64,000 nucleotides of DNA from Streptomyces sp. NBC_00448 (lineage in GTDB: Bacteria > Actinomycetota > Actinomycetes > Streptomycetales > Streptomycetaceae): positions 7,123,501-7,187,500 of the forward strand of contig NZ_CP107913.1 of NCBI RefSeq assembly GCF_036014115.1, written 5' to 3'. The notes below the pieces were generated by a model that was not told the origin of the DNA, did not search any database, and was given only the letters and a program-made list of their open reading frames with translations. Shown here piece by piece: positions 50,948-58,960 of the stretch. Position 1 is the first letter of the stretch. The number at the start of each line of letters is the position of its first letter. The position numbers and the translations under genes are program-made.

Positions 50948-51709
50948 TCACCCGTCCCGCCACCCCGGTGGGCCGCCGACCACCCCGGCCCTGGCGGCGG
51001 CCCGTCGAAGGTGCGGCAGCACCCGCGCCACGGGCACCGTGGACAGCACGGTGACGCCCAGCGCGGCGGCCACCCTGCCCTCCTCCGTACGCAGCGGCAC
51101 CGCCGCCGCCACCTCGCCGAGCCGGAACTCCTCCTTGGCCAGCGCGAATCCGGCCTGCCGTATCCGCCGCAACTCCCGCTCCAGCGGGCCACCCGCAGTA
51201 CGGGTGTGGGCGGTGAAGCGCTCCGTCGGGCCGACCGGGGCCGGCGGGCCCCAGGCGAGCAGCACCTTGCCGAGCGCGGTGGCGTGCAGCGACAACCGGT
51301 CCGCCCCGCCGCCCGCGCCCGGGCCCGCGCCCTCCAGCACCAGCGCGGCGCCGCGCTCCAGCACGGCCACCTCGGCCCGGCCGCCGGTGGCGGTGGCGAG
51401 GTCCCGCAGCGGCTCGCGGGTCACCGCGCGCAGGCGGTGCGGGCACGGTGAGGTCCCGCCGATCGCCCACAGCCGGGTGCCGAGCCGGTACGAACCGTCG
51501 GCGAACCGCTCCAGGCCGCCCCACGCCACGAGTTCGCGCACCAGACGCAGGGCGGTGGGCGCGGGCAGGTCCGCGCGCCGCGCGATCTCGCTGAGCCGCA
51601 GACCGCCGGCGGGTGCCTGGCCGGTCCCCGTCCGCTGCGTGAACGCGTCGAGCACCGCCAGCAGCTTCGCGGACACGGTGCGCCCCGGGGTACGGGAGTT
51701 GCCGGACAT
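50948..51709 (-). CDS. IclR-family transcriptional regulator
   Basis: This 253-residue protein has an IclR winged helix-turn-helix (LSEIARRADLPAPTALRLVRE) followed by the ligand domain with AEVAVLERGAALVLEG, LHATALGKVLLAWGPP and GFALAKEEFRLGEVAAAVPL. ATG at 51709 begins MSGNSRTPGRTVSAKLLAVLDAF, the usual IclR start. It is divergent from a nitroreductase gene, with repeated TTCC-N6/7-GGAA-like elements in the gap. The ligand is unknown. Confidence 0.88.
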   Translation of the reverse strand: MSGNSRTPGRTVSAKLLAVLDAFTQRTGTGQAPAGGLRLSEIARRADLPAPTALRLVRELVAWGGLERFADGSYRLGTRLWAIGGTSPCPHRLRAVTREPLRDLATATGGRAEVAVLERGAALVLEGAGPGAGGGADRLSLHATALGKVLLAWGPPAPVGPTERFTAHTRTAGGPLERELRRIRQAGFALAKEEFRLGEVAAAVPLRTEEGRVAAALGVTVLSTVPVARVLPHLRRAAARAGVVGGPPGWRDG

Positions 51710-51751
51710 CTCACTCGCCCTTCGCCGACTCGACCGGGGGTGTACCCCCGC

Positions 51752-51843
51752 TTCCAGGGGCGGAAGCGGCTTCCACCAGGTGGCCTCCACCGGCGGACTT
51801 CCCCCGGGCAAGGCTCCAACCGGCCGCCTTCCACTGGGTGGAA
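51752..51843. promoter_or_regulatory. Three candidate IclR operators
   Basis: TTCCAGGGGCGGAA (51752-51765), TTCCACCAGGTGG (51771-51783) and TTCCACTGGGTGGAA (51829-51843) lie in the divergent gap. The third is a clean dyad with 6-base arms. Confidence 0.6.
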
Positions 51844-51888
51844 TGCGGCGCTGGCCGCCAGACGCTCCCGCCCGCCACCCTCAACACC

Positions 51889-52539
51889 ATGAACCTGGAC
51901 CTGACTTCCGACCAGCTGCTGTCCACCACCCGCGCGGTACGGCTGCGGCTCGACCTCGACCGCCCGGTGCCGCGGCACCTGCTGGAGGAGTGCGTCGACC
52001 TGGCCGTCCAGGCGCCGACCGGCCGCAACCGGCAGCGCTGGCACTTCGTGATCGTCACCGACGAGGACAAGCGCCGCGAGGTCGCCGACATCTGGCGGGC
52101 CAGCGCGGCCGCGCCCGGCGACGCCGAGCCGCTGACCGCCCGCGACGTCCGGCGCGCCAACGTGGCGTCCGGCCGGATGGCGCGGGTCGGCGCCGGCTTC
52201 GCCCACCTCCACGCGAACCTCCACCGGGTGCCGGCACTGGTCGTCCCCTATGTGGAAGGACGGACCGACGGCGCCTCCGTGGAACGCCAGGCCGGCACCT
52301 GGGGCTCGATCCTCCCCGCCGTGTGGAGCTTCATGCTCGCCGCCCGGGAACGCGGCCTCGGCTCCTGCTGGACCACCGGCGGCCTGGCGTACGAGCGCGA
52401 GCTGTCCCGGGCGCTGGGAGTGCCGTACGAGCGGCTGATGCAGGTGGCGTTCATCCCCGTCGCGTACACGATCGGCACCGACTTCCGGCCGGCCCGGCGG
52501 GTGCCGCGTGCGGAGGTGCTGCACTGGCAGGGGTGGTGA
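51889..52539 (+). CDS. Nitroreductase-family protein
   Basis: This 216-residue protein has the FMN-binding nitroreductase fold: DLAVQAPTGRNRQRWHFVIV near residues 41-60 and WSFMLAARERGLGSCWTTGG near 146-165. Members are cytoplasmic, dimeric FMN enzymes that reduce nitro compounds, quinones or flavin. ATG at 51889 is placed after the operator region and before the first helix. The substrate is unknown; control by the divergent IclR regulator is likely. Confidence 0.87.
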   Translation: MNLDLTSDQLLSTTRAVRLRLDLDRPVPRHLLEECVDLAVQAPTGRNRQRWHFVIVTDEDKRREVADIWRASAAAPGDAEPLTARDVRRANVASGRMARVGAGFAHLHANLHRVPALVVPYVEGRTDGASVERQAGTWGSILPAVWSFMLAARERGLGSCWTTGGLAYERELSRALGVPYERLMQVAFIPVAYTIGTDFRPARRVPRAEVLHWQGW

Positions 52540-52549
52540 GGCCGGGCGG

Positions 52550-53257
52550 TCAGGCGGGCCGGGACGCCACGCGCAGCAGCGCGTCCAGCCGATTGCTGGT
52601 GATGGCGTCCACCCCGGCCGCCACCAGGCGGGACATCGAGCGCTGCCAGTCCGCGGTCCAGGCGGCGACCAGCAGGCCGCGGTCGTGCGCCCAGGCGACG
52701 GTGGCCGGATTCGCCAGCCCGAAGCGGAGGTTGAGCCAGCGCGGGCCGAGGCCGTCGATCAGCGAGTCGGTGGGGCGCGCGGAGGTCGTCCAGGTCATGG
52801 CGACCTCGGCCGACGGCTCCAGGGCGCGCACCTCGCGCATCGCGGCCAACTCGCCGCAGTAGTAGACCCGGTCGGCCGCGCCCGCCTCCCGTACCGCCGT
52901 GATCGCCGCGGCCGCCTGCGGGACCTCGGTGAGGTCGATCAGCATCCGGGCCGGGCCGGGCCGCCGCAGGAGTTCGGCGAGCGCGTCCGCGAAGGCCGGC
53001 ACGCCGCCGCCGGTGGCCTCGGCCACCTCGTCGTAGGTCAGCGAGGTCACCGGCGCCGGGCGCCCCCACAGCCGCTCCAGGGTCGCGTCGTGCAGCAGCA
53101 CCGGCACGCCGTCCCGGGTGAGGCGGATGTCCACCTCGACGACGTCGGCGCCCTTGTGCAGGGCGGAGCGCACCGAGGGCAGGGTGTTCTCGCGGTGCAC
53201 GTAAGGGTCGCCCCTATGGGCGACGACCGTTACCCGGTGTCCAGGGCGCGGGGCCAT
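52550..53257 (-). CDS. Glycerophosphodiester phosphodiesterase
   Basis: This 235-residue GDPD TIM barrel has VVAHRGDPYVHRENTLPSVR at residues 11-30 (catalytic His-Arg and Glu), VVEVDIRLTRDGVPVLLHDATLER at about 39-62 (metal Glu/Asp and second His), and VAAWTADWQR near the end. It lacks a signal peptide, so it is cytoplasmic. It starts 4 bases after the deaminase stop and is probably coupled to it. Confidence 0.9.
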   Translation of the reverse strand: MAPRPGHRVTVVAHRGDPYVHRENTLPSVRSALHKGADVVEVDIRLTRDGVPVLLHDATLERLWGRPAPVTSLTYDEVAEATGGGVPAFADALAELLRRPGPARMLIDLTEVPQAAAAITAVREAGAADRVYYCGELAAMREVRALEPSAEVAMTWTTSARPTDSLIDGLGPRWLNLRFGLANPATVAWAHDRGLLVAAWTADWQRSMSRLVAAGVDAITSNRLDALLRVASRPA

Positions 53258-53261
53258 GGCG

Positions 53262-54371
53262 TCAGCCCCGCGCGGCGGGGACGCCGGTGCCGCCGGTGGA
53301 GGCGTCGACGAACGCGGCGGTGTACGCGTCGATCTCCGCCGCCAGCCGCGCCTTGCCCGCCGGGTCGAGGAACGACGCGTGCACCGCGTTCTTCGCCAGC
53401 TCCGCGAGGCCCGCCCGGTCCAGCTCCAGCAGCCGGGCGGCGACCGCGTACTCCGTGTTCAGGTCGGTGCCGAACATCGGCGGGTCGTCGCTGTTGACGG
53501 TGACCAGGACGCCGGCCTCGACCATCCGCCGGATCGGGTGCTCCTCCAGCGTGGGCACCACCCGGGTGGCGATGTTGGAGGTCGGGCAGACCTCCAACGG
53601 GATGCGGTGCTCGGCGAGGTGGTCCAGCAGTCGGGGGTCCTGCACGGCGCTGGTGCCGTGGCCGATCCGCTCCGCGCCCAGGACGTCCAGCGCGTCCCAG
53701 ATCGTCTGCGGGCCGGTGGCCTCGCCGGCGTGCGGCACGCTGTGCAGCCCGGCCGCCCGGGCCCGGTCGAAGTACGGCTTGAACTGCGGCCGCGGCACCC
53801 CGATCTCGGGCCCGCCGAGCCCGAAGGAGACCAGGCCCTCCGGCCGCAGGTCCACCGCCAGGTGCGCGGTCTCCGCCGCCGACTCCAGGCCCGCTTCGCC
53901 GGGGATGTCGAAGCACCAGCGCAGCACCACGCCCAACTCCGCCTCCGCGGCCTTGCGGGCGTCCTCGATCGCCTCCATGAACGCCTGCTCGGGGATGCCC
54001 CGGCGGGTCGAGGAGTACGGCGTCACGGTCAGCTCGGCGTAGCGAATCTGCTGCCGGGACATGTCCCGCGCCACCTCGTACGTCAGCAGCCGTACGTCCT
54101 CGGCGTCCCTGATCAGGTCCACCACGGACAGGTAGACCTGGATGAAGTGCGCGAAGTCCTTGAAGGTGAAGTACTCGGCGAGCGCGGCCGGGTCGGAGGG
54201 CACCTTGGAGTCCGGGTGCCGGGCGGCCAGTTCCGAGACGATCCGCGGCGAGGCGGAGCCCACGTGGTGGACGTGCAGCTCGGCCTTCGGCAGCCCGGCG
54301 ATGAAGGAGTCAAGACCGGCGCCGGCGGCGGGGACGGCGGCGGGGGAGGGGCCGGGGACGGTCTCGGGCAT
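53262..54371 (-). CDS. Adenosine deaminase-superfamily protein; candidate aminodeoxyfutalosine deaminase
   Basis: This 369-residue enzyme has the metal-binding HVH of ELHVHHVGSAS (residues 31-41), PHAGEATGP, GHGTSAVQDP, CPTSNIATRV and SDDPPMFGTDL, all in adenosine deaminase order. The first box differs from HLHLEGT of classical adenosine deaminases. From memory, S. avermitilis SAV2595, a COG1816 protein in the syntenic place, deaminates 6-aminodeoxyfutalosine, a step of the futalosine route to menaquinone. That makes this a good candidate, but the assignment is by synteny. Confidence 0.8.
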   Translation of the reverse strand: MPETVPGPSPAAVPAAGAGLDSFIAGLPKAELHVHHVGSASPRIVSELAARHPDSKVPSDPAALAEYFTFKDFAHFIQVYLSVVDLIRDAEDVRLLTYEVARDMSRQQIRYAELTVTPYSSTRRGIPEQAFMEAIEDARKAAEAELGVVLRWCFDIPGEAGLESAAETAHLAVDLRPEGLVSFGLGGPEIGVPRPQFKPYFDRARAAGLHSVPHAGEATGPQTIWDALDVLGAERIGHGTSAVQDPRLLDHLAEHRIPLEVCPTSNIATRVVPTLEEHPIRRMVEAGVLVTVNSDDPPMFGTDLNTEYAVAARLLELDRAGLAELAKNAVHASFLDPAGKARLAAEIDAYTAAFVDASTGGTGVPAARG

Positions 54372-54709
54372 GCGGGGTTCCTCCGGAGGGGCGTGCGGGA
54401 CGGGCCGGCGCGCGGCCGGTGCCGTTCATCGTAATGCGCCCCGCCCCCGGGTACGGGTCCTGCCGGCGCGGGGCGTAGCGAAAGGTCGGAGCACAGATTT
54501 CGTCGATTAACCAAAAGGCAACAACGGAATCCCTTGTTGGAGGCGGTCGGCTCTGCCAGGATCAGCCATCAATCCAGGCTTTGACCACGCTGGTACATGG
54601 ATTCGCGACCCCGGCGGGGCGCCCCGGCCACCCCTGGCCGGTCCTCCCGTCCGGCCCCCGGCCCACCCGCCCGGCGCCACCCGGCCGATCCCTCGGAAGG
54701 GCACCACCC
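54372..54709. promoter_or_regulatory. Divergent promoter region, deaminase / potD
   Basis: No gene is seen in these 338 bases. An AT-rich core at 54490-54545 holds CAACAA (54519-54524) and TTGTTG (54534-54539), a dyad with a 9-base centre. The rest is GC-rich leader before potD, which starts at 54710. Confidence 0.6.
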
Positions 54710-55939
54710 ATGGAGCTGTTCGAGACCCTCACACCGCCCCAGCGCGCCGCCATGGCGCGCAGCATGACCAGCGGACGAGGAGCGCTCGCCCGCCGTTCGC
54801 TGCTGCGGGCCGCCGGGCTCGGCGCGGTCGCCACCGTCGGCCTCACCGGCTGCGGCATCCCCGCGGCCGGCCGCAAGGGCGACACCGTCTCCACCGACCA
54901 CTCGGCGCAGGAGAAGGTGGTCGACTTCTCCAACTGGACCGAGTACATCGACGTCACCGACGACGGCAAGCACCATCCGACCCTCGACGCCTTCACCAAG
55001 CGCACCGGGATCAAGGTCAAGTACACCGAGGACATCAACGACAACGTCGAGTTCTTCGGCAAGATCAAGCCGCAGCTCGCCGCGGGCCAGGACACCGGCC
55101 GCGACCTGATGGTGCTCACCGACTGGCTGGCCGGCCGGATGATCCGGCTCGGCTGGGTGCAGCAACTCGACTCCGCGAACCTGCCGCACGCCTACGCCAA
55201 CCTGGAGCAGCGTTTCCGCAGCCCCGAGTGGGACCCCGGCCGCGCCTACTCCTACCCCTGGCAGGGCATCGCCACCTGTATCGCCTACAACAAGAAGGCC
55301 ACCGGCGGGCGGAAGATCAGCTCCGTCTCCCAACTCCTCGACGACAGCTCGCTCAAGGGCAAGGTCGCCATGCTCTCCGAGATGCGCGACACCATCGGGA
55401 TGACCCTGCTCGACATGGGCGAGCTGCCCGAGAAGGTCACCGACGACACCTTCGACGCGGCCGTCGCCCGCATCCAGAAGGCCGTCGACAGCCAGCAGAT
55501 CCGGAAGTTCACCGGCAACGACTACACCGACGGCCTCAGCAAGGGCGACATCGCCGCCTGCCTGGCCTGGGCCGGCGACCTGGTCCAACTGCGCCTCGAC
55601 GACCCCGACATCGAGTACGTCTTCCCCGACTCGGGCTTCCTGTCGTCCACCGACAACCTGCTGATCCCCGACAAGGCCCGGCACAAGACGAACGCGGAAC
55701 GGCTGATCGACTACTACTACGAGCCCGCGGTCGCCGCGCAGGTCTCGGCGTACATCAACTACGTGTGCCCGGTCGCCGGGGTGAAGCCGTACCTGGCGAA
55801 GATCGACCCGAAGCTGGCGAGCAACCCGCTGATCATCCCCGACGCGGCCATGGACGCCAAGGGCCACGACTTCCGCTCGCTCACCGACGCCCAGGACGCG
55901 CGGTACGAGGACAAGTTCTCCAAGCTCATCGGCGCCTGA
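54710..55939 (+). CDS. potD: Polyamine ABC transporter substrate-binding protein
   Basis: PotD (409 aa) binds putrescine or spermidine outside the membrane. The N-terminus has a twin-arginine-type signal (ARRSLLRAAGLGAVATVGL) that ends in the lipobox LTGC, so it is probably a Tat-exported lipoprotein. VVDFSNWTEYID opens the binding domain; KYTEDINDNVEFF and CLAWAGDLVQL are family blocks. ATG at 54710 follows GGAAGGG. It is the first gene of potDABC. Confidence 0.92.
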   Translation: MELFETLTPPQRAAMARSMTSGRGALARRSLLRAAGLGAVATVGLTGCGIPAAGRKGDTVSTDHSAQEKVVDFSNWTEYIDVTDDGKHHPTLDAFTKRTGIKVKYTEDINDNVEFFGKIKPQLAAGQDTGRDLMVLTDWLAGRMIRLGWVQQLDSANLPHAYANLEQRFRSPEWDPGRAYSYPWQGIATCIAYNKKATGGRKISSVSQLLDDSSLKGKVAMLSEMRDTIGMTLLDMGELPEKVTDDTFDAAVARIQKAVDSQQIRKFTGNDYTDGLSKGDIAACLAWAGDLVQLRLDDPDIEYVFPDSGFLSSTDNLLIPDKARHKTNAERLIDYYYEPAVAAQVSAYINYVCPVAGVKPYLAKIDPKLASNPLIIPDAAMDAKGHDFRSLTDAQDARYEDKFSKLIGA

Positions 55940-55974
55940 CCCCGGCCTGCTCCCGCACCCCCCGAGGACAACCC

Positions 55975-57225
55975 ATGACGACCCCCAGCACGAGCACAGC
56001 GAAGTCCGCCGACGCCGCCGTCCGCCTCACCGGGATCAGCAAGTCCTACGGCGCCTTCACCGCCGTCCACCCGCTCGAACTGGCGGTGCCGGCCGGCTCG
56101 TTCTTCGCGCTGCTCGGCGCGTCCGGCTGCGGCAAGACCACCACCCTGCGGATGATCGCCGGCCTGGAGACGCCCAGCACCGGCGCGGTGCACCTGGGCG
56201 GCCAGGACGTCACCGCGCTGCCGCCGTACAAGCGCCCGGTCAACACCGTCTTCCAGAACTACGCGCTCTTCCCGCACCTGGACGTCTACGAGAACGTGGC
56301 GTTCGGGCTGCGCCGGCGCGGCATCAAGCCGGTGAAGAAGCAGGTCGGCGAGATGCTCGAACTGGTGCAGCTCGGCCCGCTGGCCCGGCGCCGGCCGCAC
56401 CAGCTCTCCGGCGGCCAGCAGCAGCGCGTCGCGGTGGCCCGCGCGCTGATCAACCAGCCGAAGGTGCTGCTGCTCGACGAGCCGCTCGGCGCGCTCGACC
56501 TGAAGCTGCGCCGCCAGATGCAGCTCGAACTCAAGCGCATCCAGACCGAGGTGGGCATCACCTTCATCCACGTCACCCACGACCAGGAGGAGGCCATGAC
56601 GATGGCCGACACCGTCGCGGTGATGAACGCCGGCCGGGTCGAGCAGATGGGCGCGCCCGCCGACCTCTACGAGAACCCCTCCTCCACCTTCGTCGCGAAC
56701 TTCCTCGGCACCTCCAACCTGATCGAGGCCGAGGTCACCGGCGTCGCCGACGGCACCCTCACGCTCACCCGCGCCGGGCAGGAACTGGCGCTGCCCGCCG
56801 CCCGCTGCCGTACCGAGGCGGCCCGCGGCGACCGGGTGCTGGCCGGGGTCCGCCCGGAGAAGATCACCCTCGTGCACCGCGACGACGCGGCCGGCGTGCC
56901 CGCCGGCCGGAACCGGATATCCGGCCGGATCGTGGACTCCAGCTTCATCGGCGTGTCCACCCAGTACGTGGTCGACAGCCCGGTCTGCACCGGCCTCGAG
57001 GTCTTCGTGCCGAACGTGGAGCGCGACGCCCGGCTGGTGCCCGGCGCGCCGGTCGTCCTGCACTGGAACCCCGAGCACACCTTCGGACTCGACGCGGGAC
57101 AGGACATCGGCGCCGGCCTGGACGCGGGGCTGGACGACGCGGCCGGCGACGGGAGGACCGGCGGCGCCGAGTCGCGGGCCGGCGGCACCGACCGCACCGA
57201 GTCCGCCGAGGGGGCCGCCGTATGA
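55975..57225 (+). CDS. potA: Polyamine ABC transporter ATP-binding protein
   Basis: PotA (416 aa) powers polyamine uptake. Walker A is GASGCGKTT (48-56), Q-loop FQNYALFPHLDVYENVAFG, signature QLSGGQQQRVAVARAL, Walker B LLLDEPLGALD, and switch HVTHDQEEAMTMAD. A TOBE domain follows with RPEKITL and SFIGVSTQYVV. The C-terminal 40 residues are Gly/Asp/Ala-rich. The start of potB overlaps its stop by four bases. Confidence 0.95.
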   Translation: MTTPSTSTAKSADAAVRLTGISKSYGAFTAVHPLELAVPAGSFFALLGASGCGKTTTLRMIAGLETPSTGAVHLGGQDVTALPPYKRPVNTVFQNYALFPHLDVYENVAFGLRRRGIKPVKKQVGEMLELVQLGPLARRRPHQLSGGQQQRVAVARALINQPKVLLLDEPLGALDLKLRRQMQLELKRIQTEVGITFIHVTHDQEEAMTMADTVAVMNAGRVEQMGAPADLYENPSSTFVANFLGTSNLIEAEVTGVADGTLTLTRAGQELALPAARCRTEAARGDRVLAGVRPEKITLVHRDDAAGVPAGRNRISGRIVDSSFIGVSTQYVVDSPVCTGLEVFVPNVERDARLVPGAPVVLHWNPEHTFGLDAGQDIGAGLDAGLDDAAGDGRTGGAESRAGGTDRTESAEGAAV

Positions 57226-58163
57226 CCGCCGCCACCGAACCCCTGCCGCCGCCCGCCGCGGCGCCGCCCCGGCCGCCCAAGGCGATGCGCCGGGCCGCCG
57301 CCCGCCGGCGTCGGGTGCCCTACCTGCTGCTGCTGGCCGGGGTGGCCTGGCTGCTGGTCTTCTTCGTCGCCCCGATGGTCTACCAGGCGTCCACCTCGGT
57401 GCAGACCGGCACCCTGGAGGACGGCTTCAAGGTCACCTGGCACTTCGCCACCTACTGGGACGCGCTGAGCGAGTACTGGCCGCACTTCGTGCGCTCCCTG
57501 GTCTACGCCGGCATCGCCACCGCGCTGTGCCTGGTGATCGGCTACCCGCTGGCGTACACCATCGCCTTCCGGGCCGGGCGGTGGCGCAACGTGCTGCTGA
57601 TCCTGGTGATCGCGCCGTTCTTCACCAGCTTCCTGATCCGCACCCTCGCCTGGGAGACGATCCTCGCCGACCAGGGGCCGGTGGTGTCCTTCCTCAACGA
57701 CGTCCACCTGCTCGACGTGACGTCCTGGCTGCGGATCACCCAGGGCGACCGGGTGCTGGCCACCCCGCTGGCCGTGGTGTGCGGCCTGACCTACAACTTC
57801 CTGCCGTTCATGATCCTGCCGCTGTACACCTCGCTGGAGCGGGTCGACGGCCGGCTGCACGAAGCGGCCGGCGACCTGTACGCCACCCCGTTCACCGTCT
57901 TCCGCAAGGTGACCTTCCCGCTGTCGATGCCCGGCGTGGTGGCCGGCACCCTGCTGACCTTCATCCCCGCCTCCGGGGACTACATCAACGCCGAGTTGCT
58001 GGGCTCCACCAACCAGCAGATGATCGGCAACGTCATCGAGTCGCAGTTCCTGCGGGTGCTCGACTACCCGACGGCGGCCGCCCTCTCGTTCCTCCTGATG
58101 GCCGTCATCCTCGCCGTCGTCACCCTCTACATCCGCCGGGCCGGAACGGAGGAGCTGGTCTGA
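57222..58163 (+). CDS. potB: Polyamine ABC transporter permease
   Basis: PotB (313 aa) has a basic, Pro-rich head of about 30 residues and six membrane helices, the first LLLLAGVAWLLVFFVAPMVY. The cytoplasmic EAA loop is HEAAGDLYATPFTVFRKVTF. AGTLLTFIPASGDYINAELLG resembles E. coli PotB. ATG overlaps potA by four bases, and the potC ATG shares its last base. Confidence 0.94.
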   Translation: MTAATEPLPPPAAAPPRPPKAMRRAAARRRRVPYLLLLAGVAWLLVFFVAPMVYQASTSVQTGTLEDGFKVTWHFATYWDALSEYWPHFVRSLVYAGIATALCLVIGYPLAYTIAFRAGRWRNVLLILVIAPFFTSFLIRTLAWETILADQGPVVSFLNDVHLLDVTSWLRITQGDRVLATPLAVVCGLTYNFLPFMILPLYTSLERVDGRLHEAAGDLYATPFTVFRKVTFPLSMPGVVAGTLLTFIPASGDYINAELLGSTNQQMIGNVIESQFLRVLDYPTAAALSFLLMAVILAVVTLYIRRAGTEELV

Positions 58164-58960
58164 TGCGCCTGATCCGCCGGCTGCGCGCCAACCTCGTGGT
58201 GATCGCGGGCGTCCTCGCCCTCGGCTACCTCATCCTGCCGAACCTGGTGGTGCTCGCCTTCTCCTTCAACAAGCCCAAGAGCCGCTTCAACTACACCTGG
58301 AACCAGTTCTCCACCGACGCCTGGCAGCACCCCTGCGGCGTCGCCGGCATGTGCGGCTCGCTCACCCTCAGCCTGAAGATCGCGGTCTACGCCACCCTCG
58401 CCGCCACCGTGCTCGGCACCATGACCGCCTTCGCGCTGGCCCGCTACCGCTTCCGCGGCCGAGCCGCCACCAACATGCTGATCTTCCTGCCGATGGCGAT
58501 GCCCGAGGTGGTGATGGGCGCCTCGCTCGGCACCCTCTTCCTCAACATGCGCATCCAGTTCGGCTTCTGGACCATCCTCATCGCGCACATCATGTTCTGC
58601 CTGAGCTTCGTGGTGACCGCGGTCAAGGCCCGCGTGATGAGCATGGACCCGCGGCTGGAGCAGGCCGCGCAGGACCTCTACGCCACCCCGACGCAGACCT
58701 TCCTGCGGGTCACGCTGCCGCTGGCGGCACCCGGCATCGCGGCCGGCGCGCTGCTGTCGTTCGCGCTGTCCTTCGACGACTACATCATCACCAGCTTCAA
58801 CGCCGGCAACAGCGTCACCTTCCCGATGTTCGTCTGGGGCTCGGCGCAGCGCGGCACCCCGGTACAGGTCAACGTGATCGGCACCGCCGTGTTCGTGCTC
58901 GCGGTGCTGCTGGTGCTGGCGGGGCAGCTGGTCGGGGGCCGCAGGAAGGCGCGTGGCTGA
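58163..58960 (+). CDS. potC: Polyamine ABC transporter permease
   Basis: PotC (265 aa) pairs with PotB. Six membrane helices are seen, and the EAA loop is EQAAQDLYATPTQTFLRVTL. LSFDDYIITSFNAGNSVTFP is highly typical of PotC. The ATG at 58163 shares its first base with the potB stop, and the amine oxidase gene begins inside its last codons. Confidence 0.94.
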   Translation: MRLIRRLRANLVVIAGVLALGYLILPNLVVLAFSFNKPKSRFNYTWNQFSTDAWQHPCGVAGMCGSLTLSLKIAVYATLAATVLGTMTAFALARYRFRGRAATNMLIFLPMAMPEVVMGASLGTLFLNMRIQFGFWTILIAHIMFCLSFVVTAVKARVMSMDPRLEQAAQDLYATPTQTFLRVTLPLAAPGIAAGALLSFALSFDDYIITSFNAGNSVTFPMFVWGSAQRGTPVQVNVIGTAVFVLAVLLVLAGQLVGGRRKARG

